DNA of 36,299 bases from Desulfobacterales bacterium (GTDB lineage Bacteria; Desulfobacterota; Desulfobacteria; Desulfobacterales; JAFDCJ01). A model generated the notes under the pieces. The model had not been told where the DNA came from, did not search any database, and saw nothing but the letters and a program-made list of their open reading frames with translations. The position numbers and the translations under genes were made by a program. Positions 21,936-29,618 of this stretch are shown here, piece by piece. Position 1 is the stretch's first letter, and each line of letters starts with the position of its first letter. The stretch is from NCBI GenBank assembly GCA_030066155.1, contig JASJCE010000020.1:1-36299 (forward strand), written 5' to 3'.

Positions 21936-23366
21936 ATGATTCCCTCTGCAATCGAATATTTTTTCCGTAAACGGCGGTCCATTCAATTTATCATTGTCAT
22001 ACTTTGGATCCTTGCCGTTGTCTACCTCTTGAATCCGATTGTTGAGAATCATAAGTTCAGTACCCTGCACAAAATAAGGAAGGACGGGCATATCACGGTC
22101 CTGACCCGCAATACACCCCACTGTTATTACCTTTATCGCGATGAACCCATGGGCTTTGAATTCGAGCTGGCCAGGGAATTTGCAGACTATCTGGGCGTTG
22201 AGTTGAAAGTCAATATTGCCGAGACCTGGGAAACGATGATCCCCGCCTTGTACGACGGAGCCGGCGCCTTAATTGCGGCAGGGATGACCATCACGCCCAA
22301 AAGACAAAAACAGGTGTCTTTCTCAGATGGATATATGGATATTCAACAATATCTCATCGCCTATCGCAACGGTCCTAAAGTCAAGAAACTGGCGGACCTC
22401 TCCGGCAAAACGATCCACGTGCGGCAGGCCACGTCCTATCAAGACCGACTTGAAGAACTGCAGCACGAGGGAATGGAGCTATCCATCACGCTTCACCCCG
22501 ATATGCCGACCGAAGAGCTGATTCAGCAGGTCTCAACAGGTCAGATCGAGTTCACAATTGCCGACAGCAACATCGCGCTGCTCAATCAACGCCATTACCC
22601 GGGGGCCGTAATGGCCTTGCCGGTCAATGACCAGCAGGTCCTGGGCTGGGCCGTACATCCCCAAGCCCGACATCTCAAGAAAAGGATAAACGCCTTTTTC
22701 AAGGCTATCAAAGAAACCGGCAGGTTCGATGAGCTTTACAATAAATACTATGGCAGCATTACCAGCGTTGACTATGTCGACCTGAAAGCATTCCACCGCA
22801 ATATCAAAAAGCGACTTTCCCGCTACAGCCCATTTATAAAGGCGGCCGCCAAAGAACATGGTTTCGACTGGCGTCTGATTGCTGCCCAGATCTATCAGGA
22901 ATCGCATTTAAACCCCCGGGCGAAAAGCCGGGCCGGGGCGCGGGGCCTGATGCAGCTGCTTCCGAGCACAGCCCGCAGCCTCGACATTACCGATATCTAC
23001 AATCCGGTTGAAAATATTAACGGCGGCGTACGTTATTTAAAAAAACTGTATGATCGATTTGATAAAGCGGACGAAAATAATCGGTTGCTAATTGCCCTGG
23101 CCGCCTACAATGCCGGACAGGGGCATGTTCAGGATGCCCGCAAGCTGGCGCGAAAAAAGAAACTCGACCCAAATCTGTGGGAATCGTTGGCCAAAACACT
23201 GCCGTTGTTAAGATACCGCAAATATTACAAGCATGCCAAGTATGGCTACTGCCGTGGTACCGAGCCGGTGCGGTACATTAAACAGATTATGATATACTAT
23301 GATATTTTGAAGCGGCAGGGAATCGAATACGGTGAAGTGCAGGCTCGACTCAGAGATGAAGGGTAG
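21936..23366 (+). CDS. MltF-like membrane-bound lytic transglycosylase
   Basis: A 476-residue envelope protein. An N-terminal hydrophobic anchor (about 17-34) is followed by a periplasmic solute-binding (SBP_bac_3-like) domain (about 48-275) and a C-terminal soluble-lytic-transglycosylase domain (about 295-470). The catalytic Glu is in YQESHLNPRAKS; the companion motifs GARGLMQLLPSTA and ALAAYNAGQGHV are intact. This two-domain layout is that of MltF, which cleaves the glycan backbone to form anhydromuramic ends. In E. coli MltF the binding domain regulates activity. No clear Shine-Dalgarno precedes the ATG. Heptad arrays start about 20 bp after the stop. Confidence 0.93.
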   Translation: MIPSAIEYFFRKRRSIQFIIVILWILAVVYLLNPIVENHKFSTLHKIRKDGHITVLTRNTPHCYYLYRDEPMGFEFELAREFADYLGVELKVNIAETWETMIPALYDGAGALIAAGMTITPKRQKQVSFSDGYMDIQQYLIAYRNGPKVKKLADLSGKTIHVRQATSYQDRLEELQHEGMELSITLHPDMPTEELIQQVSTGQIEFTIADSNIALLNQRHYPGAVMALPVNDQQVLGWAVHPQARHLKKRINAFFKAIKETGRFDELYNKYYGSITSVDYVDLKAFHRNIKKRLSRYSPFIKAAAKEHGFDWRLIAAQIYQESHLNPRAKSRAGARGLMQLLPSTARSLDITDIYNPVENINGGVRYLKKLYDRFDKADENNRLLIALAAYNAGQGHVQDARKLARKKKLDPNLWESLAKTLPLLRYRKYYKHAKYGYCRGTEPVRYIKQIMIYYDILKRQGIEYGEVQARLRDEG

Positions 23367-23386
23367 GATTGAGGGGGGCTGGCAGT

Positions 23387-23513
23387 GTTCAGGTTTCAGG
23401 TTTCAGCACGCTTAAATTTAGGGATTAAGGAATTGAGGCATCAAAGGATTAAATCAATAGCAAGATAAAATTCGCACAATCCCTAAATTCCTTAATCCCT
23501 AAATTCCCAAATT
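23387..23513. repeat. Heptad arrays: GTTCAGG units and a TTAGGGA inverted pair
   Basis: First come three TTTCAGG-like units (23387-23407). Then a left arm (about 23412-23455: TAGGGAT, TAAGGAA, TTGAGGC, ATTAAAT) and a right arm (about 23473-23513: TCCCTAA, ATTCCTT, AATCCCT, AAATTCC) are inverted around a short spacer. The element lies between the convergent mltF-like and MBL-hydrolase genes. It is followed by GACGGTCTCGTAAAAAGTC, a stretch of a kind often repeated in Desulfobacterota genomes as far as I recall. Confidence 0.7.
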
Positions 23514-23659
23514 TGACGGTCTCGTAAAAAGTCAGAATTCTCGAAATTTGGTCTCGTAACGCGTTGAAATTATTTATTGCGAGTTTTAACTTTGGTGCCT
23601 TTTGCGCTTTTTTGCGGCCATATCAATATTAATAAATAAGATTGACAGAATACCTTAGT

Positions 23660-24295
23660 TTAATAAACGGCTCGCTCGCCCACAAACGGATTGGTCCGTT
23701 TTTCCGTTCCGATGGTCGTTGGATTGTTGTGACCCGGATACACAACAAGGTCCTCATTCAGCGTAAACAACTTCTGCTGAATACTATTCTTAAGCGTTTC
23801 AAAACTGCCCCCTGCAAAGTCCGTACGCCCGATAGATCCCGCAAACAATGTATCCCCGACAAACACTTCAGTATCGGTGTAGAGTGAAATCCCACCCGGA
23901 GTGTGTCCCGGCGTGTGCAGCACGGTCAGGGTGATGTCACCGAAATTCACCTGATCGCCGTCTTCAATCTCCCGATCCGGGGGCGGTGAATTTTCGGCTA
24001 CCATGCCCCAAGCCGCAGCACTACTGGCTAGCTGGCTGAGCATCGGCGTATCAAGGGCGTGGATTAAAATTGGGGCCCCGGTAGCCTCCTTGAGCTTCCG
24101 GTTCGCGCCCACATGATCAAAATGTCCATGGGTATTGATAATGAGTTTGGCGGTCAGGTTATTATCAACCAGGGTTGCAAGGATCCGATCCGGTTCATCA
24201 CCCGGGTCAATAACAGCAGCTTCGGCGGTGTTCTCACAACCCAGTACAAAACAGTTTGCCATAATCGGCCCTACGGCCAGTGTCTTAACGATCAC
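23660..24295 (-). CDS. MBL-fold hydrolase, glyoxalase II/YcbL type
   Basis: A 211-residue metallo-beta-lactamase-fold protein. The metal-binding signature THGHFDH is followed by the downstream histidines and aspartate in LHTPGHTPGG, VFVGDTLF and VVYPGHNN, a complete dinuclear site. The size without a C-terminal extension fits the YcbL-like group, which often hydrolyses thioesters such as lactoylglutathione; the true substrate is not evident. The track starts with TTG at 24310, but codons 2-3 of that frame are AAGGAG, a Shine-Dalgarno 6 bp before GTG at 24295, so I place the start there. A long heptad array lies immediately upstream, from 24313. Confidence 0.87.
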   Translation of the reverse strand: MIVKTLAVGPIMANCFVLGCENTAEAAVIDPGDEPDRILATLVDNNLTAKLIINTHGHFDHVGANRKLKEATGAPILIHALDTPMLSQLASSAAAWGMVAENSPPPDREIEDGDQVNFGDITLTVLHTPGHTPGGISLYTDTEVFVGDTLFAGSIGRTDFAGGSFETLKNSIQQKLFTLNEDLVVYPGHNNPTTIGTEKRTNPFVGERAVY

Positions 24296-24312
24296 AATAA
24301 TCTCCTTCAAAT

Positions 24313-24455
24313 TCAGATGTCAGATATCAGAAGACAGAAGACAGATGTCAGAAAACTGAAGACAGATGTCAGAAAACTGAGGACAGATGTCAGAAAACTG
24401 AAGACAGAAAACTGAAGACAGAGAATAGAAGGCGGATGTCGAGAAGCAGAAAACG
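24313..24455 (+). repeat. Long heptad array, CAGAnGA class, with 21-bp higher-order unit
   Basis: About 20 units (TCAGATG, TCAGATA, TCAGAAG, ACAGAAG, ACAGATG, TCAGAAA, ACTGAAG and so on). A 21-bp triplet of units (ACAGATG TCAGAAA ACTGAAG) recurs three times. The array sits just upstream of the Shine-Dalgarno of the MBL hydrolase. The same class recurs at 28786-28867. Confidence 0.85.
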
Positions 24456-24503
24456 AATGTGCCCTTTCAATTTTTAATGACGGAGCAAAGCGACATCTAC
24501 CAA

Positions 24504-24587
24504 ACTTCAATAATCAATTTTCAATCTTCAATTCCGGCCTATCCAGTATCAAGCATCCAGTATCCAGTATCAACTATCAGGTTTCTG
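24504..24587 (+). repeat. Heptad array running from TTCAA into ATCCA units over the nusB stop
   Basis: Twelve consecutive units in one register: ACTTCAA, TAATCAA, TTTTCAA, TCTTCAA, TTCCGGC, CTATCCA, GTATCAA, GCATCCA, GTATCCA, GTATCAA, CTATCAG, GTTTCTG. The stop codon of nusB (complement of 24577-24579) is inside the eleventh unit. Confidence 0.8.
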
Positions 24588-25038
24588 TCACTTCACGATC
24601 CATTTCTGCCGCGTTCAATTCAAAATTTCCCTCTTTTTCCAAAGCATTCCGGATGCTGTCCATGATTCCATTTATAAAAGCGCCGGATTCTTCGGTACCA
24701 AATTTTTTCCCAATATCAACTGCTTCATTAATCGTCACCTTTGGCGGGATATCATCGCAAGAAGTCAATTCAAATACAGCCACTCGCATCACGTTGCGAT
24801 CAACGCACGACATGCGGCTGATTTTCCAATTTTTGGAAAACCGCTCAATAACCGCGTCGAGTTTATCCCTGCCGTTTATGACGCCGTTGACCAGAGTCAT
24901 GAAAAATGGTCTGGCTTTTTTAGGTGGTCGAAAATTTTCACAGAAGCTTTCCAGCATCCTGGCCGATACATCACCCCGCATATCCATGAAGAAGAGCGCC
25001 TGCATGGCGAGTTCCCGCGCCTGGCGACGAGTGCCCAT
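24577..25038 (-). CDS. nusB: Transcription antitermination factor NusB
   Basis: A 153-residue all-helical NusB. The family pattern is clear: GTRRQARELAMQALFFMD at the N-terminus, then DRNVMRVAVFEL and VTINEAVDIGKKFGTEESGAFINGIMD. NusB binds boxA RNA with NusE/S10 during rRNA transcription. The track start at 25044 is a TTG; the ATG at 25038 starts the protein in the normal place. No Shine-Dalgarno is visible; it lies 8 bp after the ribH stop and is probably coupled to it. The ribH-nusB order is widespread. The last codons and stop are inside a heptad array, so the tail (after EMDREV) may be repeat-derived. Confidence 0.95.
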   Translation of the reverse strand: MGTRRQARELAMQALFFMDMRGDVSARMLESFCENFRPPKKARPFFMTLVNGVINGRDKLDAVIERFSKNWKISRMSCVDRNVMRVAVFELTSCDDIPPKVTINEAVDIGKKFGTEESGAFINGIMDSIRNALEKEGNFELNAAEMDREVTET

Positions 25039-25046
25039 AATCAAAT

Positions 25047-25514
25047 CTAATCAATAATATCAAATAAGTTTGCCATCTCTACCGCTGCCATAGCCGCCTC
25101 CCACCCTTTGTTGCCGGCTTTGGTGCCTGCGCGTTCAATTGCCTGCTCGATGGTATCAACGGTAATCACACCGAAAATAACCGGAATGACAGCCTCGACA
25201 CTGACCGATGCAACACCTTTCGACACTTCAGCGGCTACATAGTCAAAATGCGGCGTGGAGCCGCGAATGACAGCGCCTAAACACACAATCGCATCAAATC
25301 GATTCGCCTGGGCCATTTTTTTTGCCACAAGCGGGATTTCGAACGCACCTGGCACTCTTACAACCTCGATATCAGAATCTGAGGCACCGCTGCGAATCAG
25401 AGCGTCAAGGGCCCCGCTTAACAATTTCTCCGTAATGAAGTCATTGAAGCGGCTGACGACCAGCGCGAATTTTTTCCCCTCGGCAATAAGTTTCCCTTCA
25501 TGAAATTTAGGCAT
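25047..25514 (-). CDS. ribH: 6,7-dimethyl-8-ribityllumazine synthase
   Basis: A 155-residue lumazine synthase, which condenses the ribityl-pyrimidine with 3,4-dihydroxy-2-butanone-4-phosphate in riboflavin synthesis. The family motifs are visible: [32 protein letters not shown], and [21 protein letters not shown] with the catalytic His in TPHFDYV. The length is typical. AAGGAA lies 6 bp before the ATG. It is the fifth gene of the nrdR-ribD-ribE-ribBA-ribH-nusB series. Confidence 0.96.
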   Translation of the reverse strand: MPKFHEGKLIAEGKKFALVVSRFNDFITEKLLSGALDALIRSGASDSDIEVVRVPGAFEIPLVAKKMAQANRFDAIVCLGAVIRGSTPHFDYVAAEVSKGVASVSVEAVIPVIFGVITVDTIEQAIERAGTKAGNKGWEAAMAAVEMANLFDIID

Positions 25515-25574
25515 GAATGTTCCTTCCCTGGTTGCGTTTTAGTTCATTGAAATCGTAGAGATGGCTAAACCACA

Positions 25575-26789
25575 TCACGGCGCTGCATCGATATTGAGCG
25601 TATGTCCCATCTTAAGCTTTTTGCATTCCAAGTAACATTTGTTGTATTCGTTCGGCGCAACCTCGATCGGGACCTGCTCGATGATACTGAGCCCGTATCC
25701 GTCAAGCCCGACCATCTTCTTGGGGTTATTGGTTAAAAGCCTCATCTTGCGCACCCCAAGATCAACCAGGATCTGAGCACCGATACCGTAATTGCGCATA
25801 TCCGGTTTAAAGCCTAATTTTTCATTGGCCTCGACCGTATCAAATCCTTCGTCCTGAAGCGCGTAGGCCTTGATCTTATTCACCAGCCCGATTCCGCGGC
25901 CTTCCTGCCGGATATAAAGCAAGACACCACAGCCTTCCTCTTCCATTTTAGCCATCGCCTTCCGCAACTGGGGCCCGCAATCGCACCGCATGGAACCAAA
26001 AATGTCGCCGGTCAGACATTCGGAGTGAACCCTCACCAAAACCGGTTTTTCAGGATCGATTTCACCTTTGATCATCGCGATATGAAGCAGGTTGTCCACG
26101 TCGTTTTCGAAGACAACCGCCCTGAAATCACCGGCAATAGTTGTGGGAATTATGGTCTCCGCTGCCCGTCGAATGAACAATTCGGTTCGCATACGATATT
26201 CGATAAGATCTGCGATGGTACAAATGCCAATGCCGTGTTTTTCACTAAATTTCTCCAGCGCCGGCATTCTGGCCATGGTACCGTCGTCGTCCATGATTTC
26301 GCAGATCACACCGGCCGGAATCAAACCGGCAAGACGGGCAAGATCGACGGCGCCCTCTGTTTGACCGGCTCTTACCATTACCCCGCCATCCTTGGCTCTG
26401 AGGGGGAAAATATGTCCGGGTCTGACGAGATCGCGTGGTTTAGCATCTTCGGCAACGGCCGTTAAAATAGTGGTTGCGCGGTCGGCGGCTGAAATACCGG
26501 TGGAGACGCCGCAACGGGCTTCTATCGAAACCGTGAAACCCGTACCGTAAGGGGACGTGTTGTTGTCCACCATCAACGGCAGCTCCAGGGCGTCGATTTT
26601 ATCGGCAACCATTGGCATGCAGATCAGTCCGCGGCCGTATTTGGCCATAAAATTAACGGCATCGGGCGTCACCTTCTCAGCTGCCATACACAGATCGCCT
26701 TCATTTTCACGATCTTCATCATCCACGAGGATGATCATCCGGCCTTCTCTGATATCTCTGATGGCTTCTTCTATCGATAATAATGGCAT
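25575..26789 (-). CDS. ribBA: Bifunctional DHBP synthase / GTP cyclohydrolase II (RibBA)
   Basis: A 404-residue fusion protein. Residues 1-200 are 3,4-dihydroxy-2-butanone-4-phosphate synthase ([46 protein letters not shown]), which acts on ribulose-5-phosphate. Residues 205-400 are GTP cyclohydrolase II with its zinc cysteines in [17 protein letters not shown] and the catalytic RQEGRGIGL segment. Both active sites look intact, so this gene alone supplies both precursors. GAGGAAAA precedes the ATG by 4 bp. I see no FMN riboswitch upstream. Confidence 0.97.
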   Translation of the reverse strand: MPLLSIEEAIRDIREGRMIILVDDEDRENEGDLCMAAEKVTPDAVNFMAKYGRGLICMPMVADKIDALELPLMVDNNTSPYGTGFTVSIEARCGVSTGISAADRATTILTAVAEDAKPRDLVRPGHIFPLRAKDGGVMVRAGQTEGAVDLARLAGLIPAGVICEIMDDDGTMARMPALEKFSEKHGIGICTIADLIEYRMRTELFIRRAAETIIPTTIAGDFRAVVFENDVDNLLHIAMIKGEIDPEKPVLVRVHSECLTGDIFGSMRCDCGPQLRKAMAKMEEEGCGVLLYIRQEGRGIGLVNKIKAYALQDEGFDTVEANEKLGFKPDMRNYGIGAQILVDLGVRKMRLLTNNPKKMVGLDGYGLSIIEQVPIEVAPNEYNKCYLECKKLKMGHTLNIDAAP

Positions 26790-26844
26790 TTTTCCTCTTC
26801 GAAACCTTGAATTATCTGAGGCTTCCGTCCCTCAAATCTAAGCG

Positions 26845-27513
26845 TTATTTCATAAAGCCCGTTTTGACCAAAAACTCGGTATCAAGACCGGATTTTTCGG
26901 AACTATTGCGGTTCGCCTGATGCGGCGACCCGGATAAAAACCGTTCCACGTATTTCCCAATCATATCGGTTTCGATATTGACGCGATCACCTTGACTTTT
27001 AAAACCAACCGTTGACCATTTGGCCGTATGTGGGATGATACTAACGCTAAAACTACTTCGTTCACAGGCATTGATCGTCAGACTGGTGCCGTCAACGGCA
27101 ATTGATCCCTTGACAATCATGTAACGGGTCAACGACTCCGCGACCTCAATATTCACAATGATCGCGTTGCCGACTGTTTCCCGCCGCTTAATCATACCGA
27201 TTCCATCGATATGACCGGAAACCAGATGTCCGTCAATACGATCGGAGAAACGCATGGCCCGTTCCAGATTAACCCGATCACCGATTTTGGCTTCAGCAAG
27301 AGTGGTCGTTCTGAGGGTTTCAGGCGAAACGTCGACCTCGAAACGCCGATCATCCAATTTGACGGCAGTCAGGCAGGCGCCGCTGACGGCAATACTGTCG
27401 CCTATTTTTGTGTGGTCCAGCACAAAATCAGAGTCGATCGCAAAGCGGCTGCCCTGACCGGTCGACCGGATAGCCCCAATTTTGCCGAAACCTTCTATGA
27501 TACCGGTAAACAT
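26845..27513 (-). CDS. ribE: Riboflavin synthase alpha chain
   Basis: A 222-residue riboflavin synthase made of two similar lumazine-binding halves (MFTGIIEGFGKI ... and GHIDGIGMIKRRE ...). It dismutates two lumazine molecules to riboflavin and a pyrimidine. The track start at 27597 adds 28 residues foreign to the family; the ATG at 27513 gives the standard MFTGIIE beginning, although no good Shine-Dalgarno precedes either. The C-terminal tail (SPHQANRNSSEKSGLDTEFLVKTGFMK) is somewhat extended. A 156-bp gap separates it from ribD. Confidence 0.94.
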   Translation of the reverse strand: MFTGIIEGFGKIGAIRSTGQGSRFAIDSDFVLDHTKIGDSIAVSGACLTAVKLDDRRFEVDVSPETLRTTTLAEAKIGDRVNLERAMRFSDRIDGHLVSGHIDGIGMIKRRETVGNAIIVNIEVAESLTRYMIVKGSIAVDGTSLTINACERSSFSVSIIPHTAKWSTVGFKSQGDRVNIETDMIGKYVERFLSGSPHQANRNSSEKSGLDTEFLVKTGFMK

Positions 27514-27669
27514 AATATCAAGCGTTTTGTTGGTTGGGCACGTTGAGATAGTTGTGATGGTTGCACTACTATGGAGTAACTGAACCCTCACAACCATATT
27601 AACGATCTAATCCAACCTGACCATCCCAAGGGAGAAAGTTAATTACTAATTCTGATTTTACAACCGGGA

Positions 27670-28779
27670 TCAATTATCCGGTAGCGGCGCGAGATAGCCT
27701 TCTATCATGACATCATCGCCGAACCGATGAACACTGATGTCTTTGACAGGGATGCTCTGGCTCATCAAATCCGGCCCCGGTCCGCTGCAAATGGGAATAC
27801 CGTCATCTCCCCCCAGAATTTTGGGAGCATAAAAGAAAAAAACCTTATCGACAATACCGGATCTGAAGGCCGAACTTAACACCCGGCTGCCACCCTCTAT
27901 CAGGATGCTTGTTAATCCGAGCGCCCCGAGTTGATCCATGAGTGCGTCCATTTCGATCAGGCCGTTTTTCAGCTCGGAACGCAGTACGCTTCCGCCCATT
28001 CTTTCCAGGGCGGCAACCTTTTCCGATGCAGGATCCTGGCCGGTTACCACGATGGTCTCGGAATCCGAGGCTTGCTGTAGTAATTTGGCCCGGGGCGATA
28101 TTGTCAGATGAGTATCCAGAATAATCCTGACAGGATCTTTGCCATCGACGTCCGGCAACCGGGTGGTTAAACTCGGATTGTCGAGGCGGACGGTATTGAT
28201 GCCGACCAGAATGCCGTCGACTGCATGACGCAGGCGATGGACGAATTGTCGGGCTTTTTCGCCGGTAACCCATTTGGCGTCACCGCTGCGGGCGGCTATG
28301 CGTCCATCAAGCGTGCTGGCACATTTGACAAAAATGTACGGCCGCCGGGTGCGGATGAACTTGATAAAGACCTCGTTTATTTTACGGGCCTGTTGCCTGC
28401 AAACGCCGGTCGTAACCGGAATTCCCTGCTCCGACAAAAACTTCGCTCCGCCGCCGGCAACATGGGTATTCGGATCCATCATGGCCACGACGACGCGCCT
28501 TATACCGGCTTCGATTATCTTTTGGGTACAGGGCGGCGTTCGACCCGTGTGATTGCATGGCTCAAGAGTCACGTAGAGAGTGGCTCCGTTGGCCTGCTCG
28601 CCGGCAGCCTCAATCGCATTGACTTCGGCGTGAGGACCGCCGACCATCTGGTGATAGCCGCTTCCCACCAGACGGCCGTCCTTGACAACAACGGCACCCA
28701 CCATGGGATTCGGTGACGTACACCCAATGCCCTTAACCGCCAAATCAAGGGCCATTTTCATGAAGTATTGATCATCCAT
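27670..28779 (-). CDS. ribD: Bifunctional pyrimidine deaminase/reductase RibD
   Basis: A 369-residue two-domain enzyme. The N-terminal deaminase (about 1-145) has the zinc motif PHAEVNAI with Cys residues in EPCNHTGRTPPC. The C-terminal reductase (about 148-365; RPYIFVKCASTLDGRIA, GSRVLSSAF) uses NADPH. Together they carry out the second and third steps of riboflavin synthesis. The ATG at 28779 has no Shine-Dalgarno; a heptad hairpin ends only about 8 bp upstream. Its expression may rely on coupling or on this structure. Confidence 0.96.
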   Translation of the reverse strand: MDDQYFMKMALDLAVKGIGCTSPNPMVGAVVVKDGRLVGSGYHQMVGGPHAEVNAIEAAGEQANGATLYVTLEPCNHTGRTPPCTQKIIEAGIRRVVVAMMDPNTHVAGGGAKFLSEQGIPVTTGVCRQQARKINEVFIKFIRTRRPYIFVKCASTLDGRIAARSGDAKWVTGEKARQFVHRLRHAVDGILVGINTVRLDNPSLTTRLPDVDGKDPVRIILDTHLTISPRAKLLQQASDSETIVVTGQDPASEKVAALERMGGSVLRSELKNGLIEMDALMDQLGALGLTSILIEGGSRVLSSAFRSGIVDKVFFFYAPKILGGDDGIPICSGPGPDLMSQSIPVKDISVHRFGDDVMIEGYLAPLPDN

Positions 28780-28785
28780 AGCTAT

Positions 28786-28867
28786 TCAGAAATCAGAGGA
28801 CAGACGACAGAGGACAGAATTCTGATCTCTGTCTTCTGTCGTCTGTCCTCTGTCTTCCGTCATCTGC
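28786..28867. repeat. Heptad hairpin, CAGAGGA class, between nrdR and ribD
   Basis: A left arm (CAGAGGA CAGACGA CAGAGGA CAGA) and a right arm (TCTGTCT TCTGTCG TCTGTCC TCTG) match over about 25 bp with a single mismatch and a loop of about 9 bp. It could form a strong hairpin. It is followed by a separate short palindromic module at 28879-28905 (CTCGAC-GT-GTCGAG). Confidence 0.8.
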
Positions 28868-28935
28868 CTGCCGCGGCGTAGCTCGACGTGTCGAGTCGTA
28901 GCTGAAAGCGAAGCCTGAAGAGCGAAGACGGGTCC

Positions 28936-28973
28936 TCAGCTATCTGCCTCCTGCCCTCTATCCTCTGTATTCT
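28936..28973 (-). repeat. Heptad array inside the nrdR 3' end
   Basis: Units CAGCTAT, CTGCCTC, CTGCCCT, CTATCCT, CTGTATT (plus-strand reading) encode the last residues of NrdR ([12 protein letters not shown]) and its stop codon. They are the same class as the hairpin at 28786-28867. Confidence 0.7.
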
Positions 28974-29427
28974 CGTTGCCGCTCAGAAGACTTTTCAACT
29001 CCGAAACAAAATCATTTACATCCTTGAATTCCCGGTATACGGAAGCAAATCGAACATAGGCCACATCATCCAGTTCGTGGAGTTTAATCATGATTTTTTC
29101 TCCAACAACGGAGGCCGAAAGCTCCTTTTCACCCATTTCACGCAAGTCACGTTCCAGGTCATCAATAAATTCTTCGATAATATTCATACTGATGTCGCGT
29201 TTTTGACACGCTTTTTGAATTCCGCTGCGAACTTTCTCCCGATTAAAAACCTCCCGGCGACCATCTTTCTTGATAATCATAATCGGGATTTCTTCAATGT
29301 GTTCGTAGGTGGTGAAGCGACGGCTGCAATCGATACATTCCCTGCGTCGACGGATCACACTCGCATCCTTGCTTAACCTGGAATCAATAACCTTGTTGTC
29401 AATCTCCCCGCAAAAAGGACATTTCAT
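28936..29427 (-). CDS. nrdR: Transcriptional repressor NrdR
   Basis: A 163-residue NrdR. A zinc ribbon ([15 protein letters not shown] ... [17 protein letters not shown]) is followed by an ATP-cone domain ([24 protein letters not shown]). NrdR senses dATP/ATP and represses ribonucleotide reductase genes. No nrd operon or NrdR-box pair is visible here; the location in front of ribD is common in bacteria. AGGAA lies about 6 bp before the ATG. The C-terminal tail after SLLSG is encoded by a heptad repeat array and is probably not part of the conserved protein. Confidence 0.96.
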   Translation of the reverse strand: MKCPFCGEIDNKVIDSRLSKDASVIRRRRECIDCSRRFTTYEHIEEIPIMIIKKDGRREVFNREKVRSGIQKACQKRDISMNIIEEFIDDLERDLREMGEKELSASVVGEKIMIKLHELDDVAYVRFASVYREFKDVNDFVSELKSLLSGNENTEDRGQEADS

Positions 29428-29618
29428 CTGCGTTCCTCTCGCCTGTCGAAGTCTGTTTGTTGTCAGCCAGCGGATTCTGCGTCGTAGCGGACGGCCTTAA
29501 TAATTGTAAGCTCCGATAATATATACCAATTCCAATAACCGCAAGTAAAAAATGGCTGGGCATCAAGGTCGGAAGCGGAACGGTGGCAGGTATGCAGGAA
29601 ACGACTGAAAATTACAAA

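Noticed and set aside
24313-24455. CRISPR-like array (regular repeats)
   Set aside because: The units are 7 bp and contiguous, with no unique spacers of about 30 bp, and no cas genes are nearby.
24313-24510. Minus-strand ORF encoding a periodic peptide (SFLTSVF repeats)
   Set aside because: The periodic peptide is a by-product of the 21-bp repeat; there is no Shine-Dalgarno and it lies within the repeat array.
28780-28935. FMN riboswitch upstream of ribD
   Set aside because: The space is filled by heptad repeats and a short palindrome; none of the conserved RFN-element segments was recognised.
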